DNA of 64,000 bases from Lactuca virosa (GCA_928212115.1 CAKMRJ010005634.1:252545440-252609439), one strand, 5' to 3'. Numbered from the stretch's first letter, positions 22,816-35,022 are shown. The notes: generated by a model from the sequence alone, not told the origin. Numbers and translations: made by a program.

Positions 22816-24140
22816 GATCGTTCCATATGAACGGTATCCCAGTTCACGTATTGTTTGATTCGGGTGCTACCCGATTGTTTGTTTCTCTTGCGCTCAGCAA
22901 GAGGTTTTCCCGAGTCTTCAGGCATGTTGGATTGCCCTTTAGAGGTAGAGATTGCCGATGATCGATCGGTGCGAGCATCAGCGGTATTCCGAGATTGTGT
23001 GCTGAGATTATTAGAGGACCGCTACCTGGTGGACTTGGTTCCCATACCTTTGTGGGGGAACAAGGTTATTATCGGCATGGATTGGCTAAGCCCCAATGGG
23101 GCGGTGATCGACTGCGCGCAGCAGTTGGTGCGGATCAGGACCCCAAGTGGGGGAGAGCTGGTGATTCAGGGCGAGAGGCCACAACGAGGACCGGCTTTAT
23201 GTTCGGCAGCAAGGGCTAGGCGTTACCTTCAGCTGGGTTGCGCAGGATATGTCGCCTATGTCATGGATACCCGGGAGGCGGGAAAGGCGACGGTGAGTGA
23301 CATTCCGGTGGTGCGAGACTACGCAGATGTGTTCCCAGAGGAGCTTCCTGGGATACCTCCAGAGCGACAGGTGGAGTTCAGGATCGACCTAGTCCCTGGT
23401 GCGGCTCCGATAGCCAAGGCACCGTATCGGTTGGCTCCTCCTGAGATGCAGGAGTTGTCTACACAGCTGCAGGAACTGTTAGACAAGGGATTCATTAGAC
23501 CGAGCAGTTCACCCTGGGGAACCCCGATTCTGTTTGTGAAGAAGAAGGACGGGTCGCATCGGATGTGTATAGATTATAGGGAGCTGAACAAGGTGACGGT
23601 GAAGAACCGTTACCCACTCCCGAGGATTGATGACCTCTTTGACCAGCTACAGGGAGCATCTTGGTTCTCCAAGATTGATCTGCGATCAGGATATCATCAG
23701 ATGAGGGTCAAGGAGGAGGATGTACAGAAGACTGCGTTCCAGACACGCTATGGCCATTATGAGTTCGTGGTGATGCCTTTCGGGCTCACCAATGCTCCTG
23801 CCGCGTTCATGGACCTCATGAACCGCGTGTGTAGACCGATGCTGGATTGGTCCGTGATAGTTTTCATTGACGACATCCTGGTCTATTCCAAGACGCAGGA
23901 GCAGCATGAGGAGCATCTGCGAGAGGTTTTGGATACTCTGAGGAGAGAGAGCTTGTACGCTAAGTTCTCCAAGTTGAGTTCTGGTTGCGCGAGGTGCAGT
24001 TTCTTGGGCACCTTGTCAACCAGAACGGTATTCTGGTCGACCCAGCCAAGGTGGAGGCCGTGATGAGATGGGAGGTTCCGAAGTCTCCATCTGAGATTCG
24101 GAGTTTCCTGGGATTGGACGGCTATTATCGGAGATTCATC
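22816..24140 (+). pseudogene. Gyp-A1 protease and reverse transcriptase
   Basis: The protease motif VLFDSGATR is at about 22849-22875, with an extra base near 22905 that shifts the frame. The RT then reads continuously from about 22910: IGMDWLSPNGAVIDC, the linker FRIDLVPGAAPIAKAPYRLAP, CIDYRELNKV, PRIDDLFDQLQGA, VMPFGLTNAPAAF and the catalytic FIDDILVYS (23863-23889). One base is lost near 23970 (YAKFSK then out of frame), and TAG at 24141 replaces a Gln codon kept in Gyp-A2. The RT catalytic Asp residues are intact. Confidence 0.9.
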
Positions 24141-24143
24141 TAG

Positions 24144-25013
24144 GATTTCTCCAAGATAGCAGTACCCTTGACGCGGCTGACGAAGAAGGCCGTAGTCTTT
24201 CGTTGGGGGCCTGAGCAGCAGGCAGCGATTGAGACACTGAGGCAGAGGTTGTGCGAGGCGCTGATCTTAGCCCTACCAGAGGGCGTAGAGGATTTTTTTG
24301 TGTACTACGACGCGTCTATTTCAGGTTTGGGCGCGGTATTGATGCAGAGAGGGCATGTCATCGCCTACGCTTCGAGGCAGCTGAGGCCTCACGAGGCGAA
24401 CTATCCGACGCATGATTTGGAGCTGGGGGGTGTTGTATTCGCCCTCAAGATTTGGCGTCATTACCTCTATGGGGTCCGTTGTACCATTTACACGAACCCT
24501 AAGAGCCTGAGGTATCTCATGGACCAGCCAAATCTAAATATGAGGCAGCATCGGTGGCTTGATGTGGTAAAGGATTATGACTGTGAGATCCTCTACCACC
24601 TGGGGAAGGCCAACGTTGTGGCTGACGCGCTTAGCCGTAAGCCAGCGCCGATCAGGGATACCTGCATGAGGATGACCGTGGTTACTCCACTGTTGGATCA
24701 GATTCGAGAGGCCCAACAGGAGGCCGGGAAGGAGGAACATCGGAAGAGTGAGCGGATTGTAGGCCAGGTTTCCTCCTTTGATTATGATAGCCGAGGGCTG
24801 TTGACCCACCACCGCAGGGTGTGGGTGCCGTACCACGGGGGTGTGCGCCAGGTTCTGATGGAGGAGGCGCACAAATCTCGATTCTCCATTCATCCCGGGG
24901 CGACGAAGATGTATAGGGATCTTCGTCTGGACTATTGGTGGCCCTGCATGAAGCGGGATGTAGCATGGTATGTGGAGCGGTGCTTGACCTGCAGAAAGGT
25001 CAAGGCCGAGCAC
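24144..25013 (+). pseudogene. Gyp-A1 RNase H and integrase zinc domain
   Basis: Following the TAG at 24141, the frame has VVFRWGPEQQAA, the RNase H block YYDASISGLGAVLMQRG (about 24300), HDLELGGVVFALKIWRHYLYG, then GKANVVADALSRK. The integrase HHCC region follows (SIHPGATKMYRDL ... ERCLTCRKVK, to 25010). TAG at 25014-25016 replaces a Gln codon kept in Gyp-A2 (KAEHQRPHGK). Confidence 0.9.
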
Positions 25014-25016
25014 TAG

Positions 25017-26148
25017 AGGCCACACGACAAGATGCAGCCGTTGGATATTCCCCTGTGGAAGTGGGAAGATATCACTATGGATTTCATCACCAAACTTCCC
25101 AGGACCGCGCGGGGAGTGGATTCTATATGGGTCATCGTGGATCGGCTGACCAAAAGTCCCCATTTTATACCGATACAGGAGAGTATCTCGGCCGAGAAGT
25201 TGGCCGACATCTACATTCGGGAAGTGGTGGCACGGCACGGAGTGCCAGTCTCCGTGATTTCAAACAGAGATGTGCGGTTTACTTCCAGGTTCTGGAAGAA
25301 ATTCCACGATGAGTTGGGTACTCGTCTGCACTTTAACACTGCTTTTCACCCGCAGACGGATGGTCAGAGCGAGCGGACCATCCAGACTCTGGAGGATATG
25401 TTGCGGGCATGTTTGCTAGACTTCGGTGGTAGCTGGGATACTTACCTCCCATTGGCTGAGTTCTCGTATAAAAACAGCTATCACGCGAGTATCGATCGTC
25501 CTCCATTCGAGATGTTGTACGGGAGGAAGTGCAGGACCCCGATATGCTGGGGTGAGGTTGGCCAGAGGGTCATGGGGAGCACCGAAGTGGTGCTCAAGAC
25601 GATAGAGAGGATTCAGCAGGTCCGGAGCAGGCTTCAGACTGCTCAGAGTCGGCAGAAAAGTTATGCCGACAAGCACCGATCAGACTTGGAGTTCCAGGTC
25701 GGGGATATGGTTCTCCTGAAGGTATCGCCATGGAAAGGCGTCATCCAATTCAGGAAACGGGGCAAGTTAGGCCCCAGGTACATTGGACCGTTCAGGGTTT
25801 TAGCCCGAGTGGGCAAGGTGGCGTACAGGTTGGATCTACCAGCCGAACTCAGCCAAAGCCACAACACTTTCCACGTCTCCCAGCTGCGGAAGTGCCTGGT
25901 AGACGACTCAGCAGTGGTACCCTTAGAGGATATTCAGGTCGATGACAAACCTGAACTACATCGAGCGACATGTAGCAATCCTCGACCGGAAGTCGAAGGA
26001 TTTGAGGAACAAGAGGGTCGAGCTGGTGAAGGTGCAATGGCTGCACCGGAAAGGCTCGGAATGGACTTGGGAGCCGGTGGATGAGATGATGGAGTATTAC
26101 CCAGAACTTTTCCAGGAGCGAGCAACGGACTTCGAGGACGAAGTCTAA
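25017..26148 (+). pseudogene. Gyp-A1 integrase core and chromodomain-like tail
   Basis: The first catalytic Asp is in IWVIVDRLTKS (about 25139). The second should be the Asp of SVISDRD, but the codon at about 25262 is AAC (SVISNRD), so a catalytic residue is lost. The Glu is in TDGQSERT (about 25371). The GPF/Y-type block GPRYIGPFRVLARVGKVAY follows. An extra base near 25944 shifts the frame. The tail from 25942 (ILDRKSKDLRNKRVELVKVQW then WTWEPVDEMMEYYPELF) resembles the chromodomain-like ends of chromovirus integrases, which can direct insertion. The stop is at 26146-26148. Confidence 0.9.
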
Positions 26149-26150
26149 AA

Positions 26151-26165
26151 TAAGTGGGGGAGATT
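26151..26165 (+). other. Polypurine tract of Gyp-A1
   Basis: AAGTGGGGGAGATTT lies immediately before the 3' LTR. This is the primer site for plus-strand synthesis. The same sequence is next to the Gyp-A2 LTR. Confidence 0.9.
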
Positions 26166-28099
26166 TGTAGCACCCAATTCCTAGTACGCATTTAATTCAA
26201 GCATTTTTATGTTTTTCCCTGGGACTCGACGAGTCGGAGGACCCACTCGTCGAGTAGAGTCGAGATCAGACATCTTAAGTGACCTACTCGACGAGTCGGA
26301 AGACCGACTCGGCGAGTAGGCGCTGTGCGAGTAAAACCCTAAATCTGAGGGTTTGCACCCTATATAAACACCTTAACTCAGCCTCCCTTGTCCCTAACAC
26401 TCTCTTAGAGCTGGATATCGAAACCTAGCCGTTTGTGTGTGGGTTAAGGCCATTTTGGTGTTATTGGTTGGTTTGTCAAGCTTGGAAGGAAAGAGGAAGC
26501 TTGGGATTTATAAGGTGATTCATGGGGTTCTACTTCCAGATCTGAGTCATTGGAGGGGTCTCATGGCATAAAGGTGCCAACTTTATGGCCATGAGAGCCC
26601 CATGCACATTGTAGAGCACCTTCTATGGACTTTTGAGCTAAAAACCCCATGCATGTGCATCAAGTTTGGAGCTTTACATATAAAATGGACATTAGGAGGC
26701 CAGATCTATGGTTTTTTGGTGTGTTAAATCCCATTTAGATCGACTGTATAGAAATTGTCAAGGTTGGACTCGGCGAGTCGTTCTTGGAACTCGGCGAGTC
26801 GGTGCGCTTTCAGCCATCTTAAACCCTCATGCGATGGTCAGTTGTTAGAAGAGGGAGTCCCATAGCTGTTTAGACGTGTTGGGAGACCTGGAGTTCATAG
26901 GACTCGACGAGTGCACGAGCAGACTCGGCGAGTCCAAGGCAATCTCCCAACTCTTGAAGATGAACTCGACGAGTTGTTCATACAACTCGGCGAGTCGAGG
27001 ACAAGACGTGTTCTTAGGATGAAGATGGACTCGACGAGTGTTCATACCGCTCGACGAGTCGGATGAACGTTCATCCGAGGTTGTGTTAGAAGGAGAACTC
27101 GTCGAGTCGTTGCTAAACTCGACGAGTAGGGACGTGGATGAGGACAGTTAAAGAGATAGGGACTCGACGAGTTGACGACCCAACTCGGCGAGTCGGGTCA
27201 ACTGGAAGTTGACTTTGACTTTGACTTGGACTTGGTCTGGGGTAAAATAGTCATTTTACCCTAAGGGTAGATGTCAGATTCTGATTAAGTGTTTTGTGGG
27301 GATTATAGCCGGAGGATTTCCGGAGCAGCAGCAGTCAGAGATTTCCTGCACAGATTATCAGCAGCTACTCATTTGAGGTGAGTTACCTTTCAGTAGCGGT
27401 GGGTCTACGACCACAATGCCGGCCCACCAGTAGGAGTTGTATGTTAGATGATTGTCTTTGTGACATCCATCTAGGGTTGCTACTACCTGATATGTTTATG
27501 TGCTAGCATTATATGTTATATGATATTATGTGGTAGTAGTAGGAGGTGAAATAGTCCTCGGATGTCGGTCGTAAGGACCGACAGGTAAGTCAAGCACCCC
27601 AGAATGGCTTAACCTGGGTAGTCAGGCACCCCTGAATTGTCTGGCAGTATATGTGTGTTATGTGGTAGTGGTAGGGGGTGAAATAGTCCCCGGTAGTCGG
27701 GTGAAAGAGACCGACGGGTAAGTCAAGCACCCCAGAATGGCTTGACCTGGGTAGTCAGGCATCCCAGAACTGCCTGATAGTATGTATTGTATATGTGTGG
27801 TACGATGGGGGAACTCACTAAGCTTCATGCTTACAGTTTACAATTTTGGTTTCAGGTACCTCTTCAGCGAAGGGGAAGGAGCTGGCGCGGTAGCAGCACA
27901 TCATACACACACGCATTGATTTTCCGCACTTGAGATATTCTGGGATTGTACTCTGACATGTTGCTATTATATGTTTTGGGTTTTCAGACATGATACATTG
28001 ATTCACAAAATGTTATATTGTTAAGGAGATTTCTTGTGAATGTTTTTATAATCAGTTAATTAAAATGAAATTTTTGGACTCGAAATTTGGGATGTTACA
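26166..28099 (+). repeat. Gyp-A1 3' LTR
   Basis: 1934 bp, the same ends as the 5' LTR. It lacks about 150 bp that correspond to 18918-19066 of the 5' LTR. The deletion joint lies at a repeated gattt. Palindrome pairs are present at the matching places. Confidence 0.93.
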
Positions 28100-28104
28100 C
28101 CTCA

Positions 28105-29404
28105 AGTCGTGTGCTAGTGTTTAACAATAAGTTTTTTTCTTGATTAGTTCTTGAAACTTATCAAGATCTTTAAGACTCCCATTAACCTCTTGATATATAT
28201 GATTCACTTTGTCAAGGAACATAACTTGACAAACAAATATTTAAGAGTTAGTGCAGACTCTTACCAAGACTAACACTTCACACAATTGGCCTTAGTTGGT
28301 CTTTGTTTTATCCAAAACACCACAACTTGCCAATTTCAAATGTACAAGAGTAGAAAACTTTTACTCTACATTTGATAAGTGTTAAACCTTTCTTAAGATT
28401 ATGCCACTCAAGGTTACAATCTTGCAGTATGACTCTAAGACTTGTTTTGGGAACGAAGTATGACTCATCTTCTTGATTTAACCATTCCAACAATTCACGA
28501 TTCCTGTTCTTAGCCATAAAATGCACTAAGATGTATTTAGAGGATCAATTGTGATATGGTTTTCCATAACCATTAAGATGATAAAAAACATGATACTAAA
28601 GTACTCTTCTATCTTTTCAGATTGGAGAAACTTTTATCTTTCTGCCTAATTTGGTTCTTCTTATTCGTCCTGCCATACATTGAAACTTTTTCAATGTTTC
28701 GGAATTATACTTAAACTTGTAAGCATGACCATGTTTACTAAACTTTAGTAAATCATGACGAATAGTCTTATCGTTCTTTGTGGTGGACCTGACCAGCGCA
28801 CATCCAAGTGTACCCGATCCCCTAGTCCTTTACTTGAATCACATATACATGTGATCAAGGAATTAGTCTTAATTTACCAAAGATGAAAATTCTCATTCAT
28901 CATACAATACAACTTGAATGATTCCAAGTTTCTGTCCAATTGAAACTTGGTTGATGAGAATCTTCCCTTATTTGGTAAATTTTGACACTACCACAAATGA
29001 AAGAATCAAATCCATTTTCCAATATTGCTATCAATGGAAACATATAAGCAACAATTTTTCACAAATGTAATTGTAAGGAAAATTTTAAAATAAGATAAAT
29101 TTGAAAATTTTCTTTATTTATAAAAAATTGCGGAAAACTTATCCTTACAATGCAAATACAAGTGGAAAAATGTTGTTATCTATTCCTAAGCAATCTATCA
29201 TAGCTCTTAAGCAACCGCTCAAGAATCTGATCATCGAATCATGCGATCAAAATCCATTTCTTCGCGATCAGACTCAACATGCTCTTACTCTTAAGCTTCC
29301 TTTGATTCTCCAAAACATCAAAATGTAATTTCATTACATCATGTATTAAGAATCTCCAAATAGGAACTTAATAGAGTTAGATAATTGAGTTTACCTGAAG
29401 TAGA
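28105..29404 (-). other. Cop-2 3' noncoding region, continued past Gyp-A1
   Basis: Noncoding DNA similar to bases 720-1980 of Cop-1 and, reversed, to 49160-50090 of Cop-4. I find no open frame with a domain. The conservation across three elements suggests it belongs to the element, not to captured DNA. Confidence 0.7.
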
Positions 29405-29981
29405 GTCAAAGTTTTTGACTTTACCATCCTTATGATCTTTCAGGTAAATATGGCAGCTTCGCAACCAATGTCCCTTTTATTGGCAACAACAGTCCCAGAA
29501 CCGACCTTTCTCTTAAGTTCAAAACTTTTTGACTTTAGCCAATTAATCTCTCCTAGGAGAAGAAATCATTTCTGGATTGTTCCATGGAAACTTGGGAAAT
29601 AGATCTCCAATCAAATTTGCTTTACCAGTGCTCAAAATCATTGTTGATTCGGCAGCAACAAGTCAACATCCAGCTTCCTCGAGACTTCGACACCCAACTC
29701 TCCCAGCCTGTCAATATGTAACTTGATCTCCAAGACCTGAGCACATAAATACTCTGTTTGCCAATAGGGATTGAGTGACCTTGAACTTTTCAAGTCTTTG
29801 AGCTTGTGGGTTAGGGAGAATAATTGAAGGAGGTGGAGGAGGTGAAGTATGATTTCCAGTCCCATTAATGCACGACAAAGGGATTAATCTTTCACCTTTG
29901 GTCGCCATGTGGGATATCATCTTCATTAGGAAAGCTTGTTCTTAAAGATTTGGGAAGACCATAGTAGTCTGCACTAGACAT
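29405..29981 (-). pseudogene. Cop-2 gag, heavily decayed
   Basis: The start is at 29981 (M-S-S-A-D-Y-Y-G-L-P, similar to Cop-1 and Cop-4). The proline-rich part and LEKFKVTQSLLAN are visible at about 29770-29860 in one frame and DRLGELGVEVSRKL at about 29660-29720 in another. The knuckle region (GHWLRSC, about 29455-29495) has lost a Cys context and has a stop. A deletion removes part of the middle. Confidence 0.7.
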
Positions 29982-30065
29982 CTACAAGGGAGAAATTAAA
30001 GTTATTTGATTTAAGTCCTTAATATAACACCCAAATGAAATATTAAGGCTAGGACCCAACACAAT

Positions 30066-30462
30066 ATTTTACAATTTGGAAGAGGGATGCCGTAATCCAA
30101 ACTACAAAATATTTGAAGGTAGGTAAATGACGATTTACCCAATTTCCACCACGAAAAACGAAAAAGAATTTTAGGTGTTAAGTGAGTTGAAACTCCTAGA
30201 TCCTTTGAGATTTATTGAACAATTCAATGGCATGTTTAAATCTCGATTGTGCCCTTCAAGTTTGTGACTGGGATGCCGAGGATCACAAACAAGGTATGAA
30301 TAACCATGCAAATTAACTTGGTACACCCAATGTTACAACCACCTAATCAATGTGCCGGTTAACCACACACGCTCAATTGATCTATAATTAACATCAAGCT
30401 ACCCTTTTCCACGCACTGTCAGTCCCAATTAGTGTGGCGGTTAACCACACACGCTCCACTAA
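30066..30462 (-). promoter_or_regulatory. Cop-2 leader RNA hairpin set (four hairpins)
   Basis: In element order: 30462-30429 (TTAGTG/CACTAA, GGTTAACC loop), 30381-30346 (ATCAAT/ATTGAT, GGTTAACC loop), 30290-30260 (GTTTGTGA/TCACAAAC, CGGCATCCC loop) and 30110-30066 (15-bp stem with three G-U pairs, CGGCATCCC loop). The order and position are the same as in Cop-1. Bases 30463-31390 are AT-rich leader without a gene. Confidence 0.65.
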
Positions 30463-31395
30463 CGGCTTAACAAGGTGCAAAGTGCAATTTCATGGGTTAC
30501 CACCATATTCACATTTTCCTAAGTAACTAAGATTTGGGAATTTATAAGTGTTTAGTTACTTTATGTTTATCATTATACTTTTAATGAAGAGAAAATTAGA
30601 GTCCTATCATACCTGTTTGGCTAACGACCCTCCACCAGTCAAGGAAGCGGTGGGTGAGAGTGGACACCCATTAAACTGTCATTTTATAGGCAACAACCTT
30701 ATACCCCCCTTATAGACCGGCTTCGTGAATGAGGCCTAATAACGGTAAGACTGACTTTTACTCGTATACATATATATAAATATTAAACCTATAATATTAT
30801 AATAGTATAAGGGTTGAATTTTAAACTTTTAAAATTCTAGGGTTTGGAATTAAAGTATTCTAAAGTGACTTTACAAATTCCAAAACTTAAGGGCAAGTTT
30901 TGAACGATTCAAAAACTTTTGGAATCCATAACTTATGAGTTCAATATAGGTTTAAATGGAAAGACTCTTGAAAATCCATAACTTGAGGACAAGTTATGGA
31001 GTTCATAAAACCATTTATGAAAAGGACTCTTCATTTTTCTATAACCTATGAGTTTAATGACTATTTTAAAGAAAAACTTTTCATTTTCCATAACTTGAGG
31101 ACAAGTTATGGAATTCATCAAAGGCCATTTAAGATCATCAATTAAACTAACAAGTATGTCAAATAATTTCTATGATCTAACAAAACTCATAAGCATGCAT
31201 AATTCATATCAACAATTTTCAAGAATCACATGAACTTAATATAAAACTTGAAACTTTGACAATTATCTTTCAAATGGACAAGCAAGAACATTACCCTATT
31301 GGAAAACAAATTTCTAGGTTCAAAAAACAGTTTAAGGTAATGATCCTCATCCAATATCAAGCAAAAAACCCGAAATTCTACACACAGGTGCATCA

Positions 31396-31426
31396 CCACG
31401 GCGTGGTAAAGACTGCCACGTCGTGG
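31396..31426 (-). repeat. Palindrome pair CCACGNCGTGG, Cop-2 leader
   Basis: Two copies start at 31396 and 31416, 20 bp apart, with centres G and T. They sit about 80-110 nt after the PBS, the position where Cop-1 and Cop-3 carry ACTCGNCGAGT. Confidence 0.75.
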
Positions 31427-31507
31427 TGAGCTGTTAGATGCAAAAATGGCAGAATTTCAACTTTGGAAAAACATGTAGCATCAAGTATAATTGAAAACAA
31501 GCCTTGG

Positions 31508-31519
31508 CTCTGATACCAC
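31508..31519 (-). other. Primer binding site of Cop-2 (initiator Met tRNA)
   Basis: The minus strand reads GTGGTATCAGAG directly after the LTR end. Confidence 0.9.
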
Positions 31520-32293
31520 TCATGGGTTTTGAGCATTCTAACACTCCTATGGTGTACATGCAACCCTATATACCATGGATCTATGTTTTCTCTATTATAC
31601 ATGCAAATATCAATTTTCCAAGGTATCATCCTAACTAGCATATTATGGAGTATATACAATACAAAATATAGTTGAATGACATAACTTTTGTTGTAGCTTG
31701 ATTCCTTGTACCTTTCAAGAGCTTAGTGCCCCAAGTGTTGCACCTCAAATGGTTCACACAACACCACCAACAATTAGAATAACTTGAGAGAAGATTATCT
31801 ACACTCAAAATCAGCTAGCCCTCATGTGTCTATCACTAGTCACTTCTTAGTGCATATTTCATGAACTATGAGGCTTCTTATATAGTGTGCACATTAGGGT
31901 TACACCATGTAACTCATGACTTTCTATATTCCTCATGATCCATGGGTTTCAACCTCCATGGAGTATCCATGGGTCACCACATGGGTTTAGCCCAACATGA
32001 AGAACTATGGATCATAAGCCCACTTCATAAGAATGAATGATTTACCAAATCAATCCCCATTTATTTAATTAGCATCTTTTGATCACAAAATTAATTCAAA
32101 CTAATTCTTGATCAATACTAATTAAATAATATTAATATATTAGAACTTATAATATATTAATAAATCATAAATATCCTATTCTCATAAAAGTCTATCCAAA
32201 TTGTTCCGATGCCATGCAATCCAAATGGACCATGCTACTCTCGGGTCAAGTACATACCAACAATAGTTATGGGCTTAGACACCTAATCCAACA
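31520..32293 (-). repeat. Cop-2 5' LTR
   Basis: 774 bp, intact. It shows the empty site into which Gyp-B1 inserted in the other LTR (near 31855). Confidence 0.93.
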
Positions 32294-32298
32294 AGAAT
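32294..32298. repeat. Target site duplication of Cop-2, right copy (agaat)
   Basis: Pairs with 5451-5455. Confidence 0.9.
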
Positions 32299-32834
32299 GT
32301 TATGATATTTGTCACCCCAGACTTTCCGGTCTAACTGTAGCTAACAATTTAGGTGTGGGATTGTCAGTCTCGGATAGATCTATACACAAGTATCACACTC
32401 TCTTACGGGAGATTCCGGTTATAATACAATACTTTTGTATATACTCCAGTAAGTACGTGAAGATAGTGTGTCACAACCTTGTATCAACAGGTTTACGTAT
32501 AGTATAATGAAAACCCTTTCGTAAGTGAAAATTTTCCTTCCATAGTGGTTACATAGTGTAAAATAATTATACCTTTAAGTAATCATTTCTTTGTTCTGAG
32601 AGGGTAAACTAGTGAAAATGGCCCATAAACTATACTTATATAGCTTATAAAAATGCTTCGTTAACATGTAAAACCTTTGTATGTAATGTTATCATCTTAC
32701 CATGATAAAAGTAATATGGAATGAAATCATTATATATGTATTTTTATATAATTATGAACCTTGCTCAACATGTTTCAAAGGTGATAATGTCTCATAAACT
32801 ATACTTACATAGTTTATTATAGCAATTAAATTTG

Positions 32835-32839
<5 letters not shown>

Positions 32840-32903
<64 letters not shown>
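32840..32903. repeat. (AT)n microsatellite
   Basis: About 63 bp of uninterrupted AT inside the Gyp-B2 LTR. Confidence 0.95.
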
Positions 32904-32905
<2 letters not shown>

Positions 32906-33450
32906 AATAACATAGCGTGTTTGTCCTTGTTTTTCATAGCTTTATGTTTTTATCAAAACTTTGCATGTAAATGTTCACAAGTTTGGTAGTAAAGCTATTT
33001 CATGTATTTAGCATTTTTTTCGCAAAAAGTTAGAAAACGTATTTAGACATTGGGTTTTAACGTAAGTTTTCTTGTGTTTTACTTGTATCTGCCCTAAAAC
33101 ATGGAAAGTCTCGAAAAATGTAGGGGGTATGAACTCACCTTGAGTGTGATTGTGGTCGGTTAAAGAGATGATGGTGAAGATCTCCAAACTTAGAGTACTT
33201 GAAGGTCGTTGAAAAACTCTTTGAAGATGGTATTATCTAAAAATTCTAGGAACCAAACTTGGAAAATAATCCTTGGAAGGTTGAACTTGATCTTGAGAGA
33301 AAAAGTGGAGAGAAACATTGAAATGCGAATGGTGTTGGAGGAGCTCTTAGCCGAAGCTATATAGGGGAAAAGAGGATGGGGTGAAGTGACGTTTGCATTG
33401 AATTGTGCAATATGTCACGTTGGGAAAAGATCCACCAATCACGTTGCAGC

Positions 33451-33618
33451 ACCACCGATATCACATGGTGATTTTGGCCTAGCACCACCGACATTACCAA
33501 GTGATTTCGGTCATGGTACCACCGAGATCACCAAGTGATTTCGGTCATGGCACCACCGAGATCACTTAGTGATTTCGATCGTGGTACCACCAAGATCACC
33601 TAGTGATTTCGGTCCAGG
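33451..33618 (-). repeat. Five 34-bp inverted-repeat units in Gyp-B2 LTR
   Basis: Units start at 33451, 33484, 33518, 33552 and 33586. Each holds ACCGAGATCAC and, about 18 bp on, GTGATTTCGGT, which pair with one G-U. This block lies in the part of the LTR where Gyp-B1 carries GTACGCKGGGCGTAC. Confidence 0.75.
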
Positions 33619-33782
33619 TACCAACCTGGAATCATAATGCTTTGGGTCCTAATCACTTGACCTTCATTGAGTTGTTTGATTTTTTTTTGAGTTGTTGACT
33701 TTGATTGAGCCAGAACTGCCTGTTGTCACACTATACCCCCGTTGGAGGGAATTTCATCTCGAATCAGTTCTGGAGTGGGTAC

Positions 33783-35022
33783 TCATGAGCTAGGGAAAAG
33801 ATGTGGGTATTTCTGTTTCATTTGATCTTCTCGTTCCCAGGTGTATTTAGGCCCTCGCTTGGCGTTCCAACGGACCTTCACTATGGGTATGCGGCTTTAT
33901 TTCATCCTTTTGACCTCCCTGTCCATGATTTCCACAGGTTCTTCAACGAAGTGTAGACTCTCGTTTACCTCGATTTCATCGAGTGGGATCACAAGAGTCT
34001 CGTCGGACAGACACTGCTTTAGGTTGGACACGTGGAAGGTGGGGTGTACGTTACTAAGTTCTTCTGGTAGTCGAAGTTTGTAAGCTAGCGGGCCGATTCT
34101 GGCAAGGATCTCGAATGGCCCGATATACCTTGGATTTAATTTCTCATGTTTTCCAAAACATATCATTTCCTTCCAGGGTGAGACCTTCAATAGCACGCGG
34201 TCACCAACCTGGAATTCCAAGGGTTTTCGTCGCTTATCTGCATAGCTCTTTTGTCGATCCCGATATGCCTTTAATCGTTCATGGATTTGAACAATCTTCT
34301 CCATGGTTTCCCGTATGATCTCAGGGTCGTTGAGTGTTCTATTAGGCACTTGTCCCCTTGCTAGCTGCGTGTCACCCACCTCAACCCAGCACAGAGGTGA
34401 TCTGCACTTGTGTCCATAAAGGGCTTCGAATGGAGCAACCTTAATGCTAGTGTGATAAATTTTATTGTATGAGAATTCGATGAGCGGAAAATGGATATCC
34501 CAGGCTTTACCAAAGTCTATCACATAAGCTCTCAACATGTCTTCCAACGTCTGAATGGTTCTCTCACTTTGACCGTTGGTTTGAGGGTGATAAGTTGTAC
34601 TCATATCGATTTTGGTTCCCAAGGACTTTTGGAGTGATTGCCAAAACTGTGAGGTAAATCTACTATCTATGTCGGAGATAATGGATATTGGAACACCATG
34701 TAATCGTACGATCTCTTTAATGTATGTCCTGGTTAGCTTCTCCATCTTTTCGGTCTCTTTTATTAGTAGGAAGTGCGCGGATTTGGTTAACTTGTCAACG
34801 ATCACCCAAATGGTGTCAAGACCACACGTTGTCTTGGGAAACTTGGTTATGAAAATCCATGATTATCCTCTCCCACTTCCACTCGGGTATATATAGTTGT
34901 TGTAGTAAACCTGAGGGCTTCTGGTATTCTACCTTGACCTTGGTGCAAGCCAGACACTTACCCACATAGGTAGCAATTTATGCCTTCATGTTTGGCCACC
35001 AATAAAGTTTCTTGACGTCTAG
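33783..35022 (-). pseudogene. Gyp-B2 integrase with chromodomain-like tail
   Basis: Stops lie in the HHCC region near 35020 and 34982. An extra A near 34855 shifts the frame (absent in the D2 copy). The first Asp is in VDKLTKSAHF, the second in SIISDIDSRF, and the Glu in TNGQSERT, so the triad is present. The block GPRYIGPFEILARIGPLAYKL-type follows (R instead of N precedes it in places). A TAA at 33894-33896 interrupts just before the tail VKVRWNAKRGPKYTWERE, which ends at the TGA at 33783-33785. The tail resembles the chromodomain-like end of Gyp-A. Confidence 0.85.

Larger units (their letters stand above)
18568..28099 (+). mobile_element. Gyp-A1: Ty3/Gypsy chromovirus-like element, complete structure, dead ORFs
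   Basis: 9.5 kb with both LTRs, PBS, gag, putative intron, protease, RT, RNase H, integrase, chromodomain-like tail and PPT, flanked by cctca. The coding region has at least four in-frame stops and several single-base frameshifts. It is inserted in the 3' noncoding region of Cop-2 in the opposite orientation. Confidence 0.95.
5456..32293 (-). mobile_element. Cop-2: gag-only copia-type element, expanded by nested Gyp-B1 and Gyp-A1
   Basis: LTRs are at 5456-15953 (3', split by Gyp-B1) and 31520-32293 (5'), flanked by agaat on both sides. Subtracting Gyp-B1, Gyp-A1 and their duplications leaves about 7.6 kb. The interior has a PPT at 15954, noncoding DNA, a decayed gag at about 29405-29981, leader hairpins, a palindrome pair and a PBS. 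No pol motif is present. The two LTRs are clearly similar but differ at scattered sites, so it is older than Cop-3. Confidence 0.9.
32299..33730 (-). repeat. Gyp-B2 3' LTR, main part
   Basis: In element sense the LTR begins TGTGACAACAGGCAG at 33730, next to a PPT-like run at 33731-33750. It runs to the Cop-2 site and continues at 5455. It is related to but diverged from the Gyp-B1 LTR. It contains a dinucleotide run and a palindromic repeat block of its own. Confidence 0.8.

Noticed and set aside
24534..25238. 234-codon minus-strand open frame
   Set aside because: Antisense of Gyp-A1 RNase H and integrase, which carry all the conserved motifs. The same shadow appears at 56123-57040 opposite Gyp-A2.
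33783..33896. Possible separate small gene after the Gyp-B2 integrase stop
   Set aside because: It is in the same frame as integrase and matches the chromodomain-like tail of the family. The stop at 33894 is a lesion.
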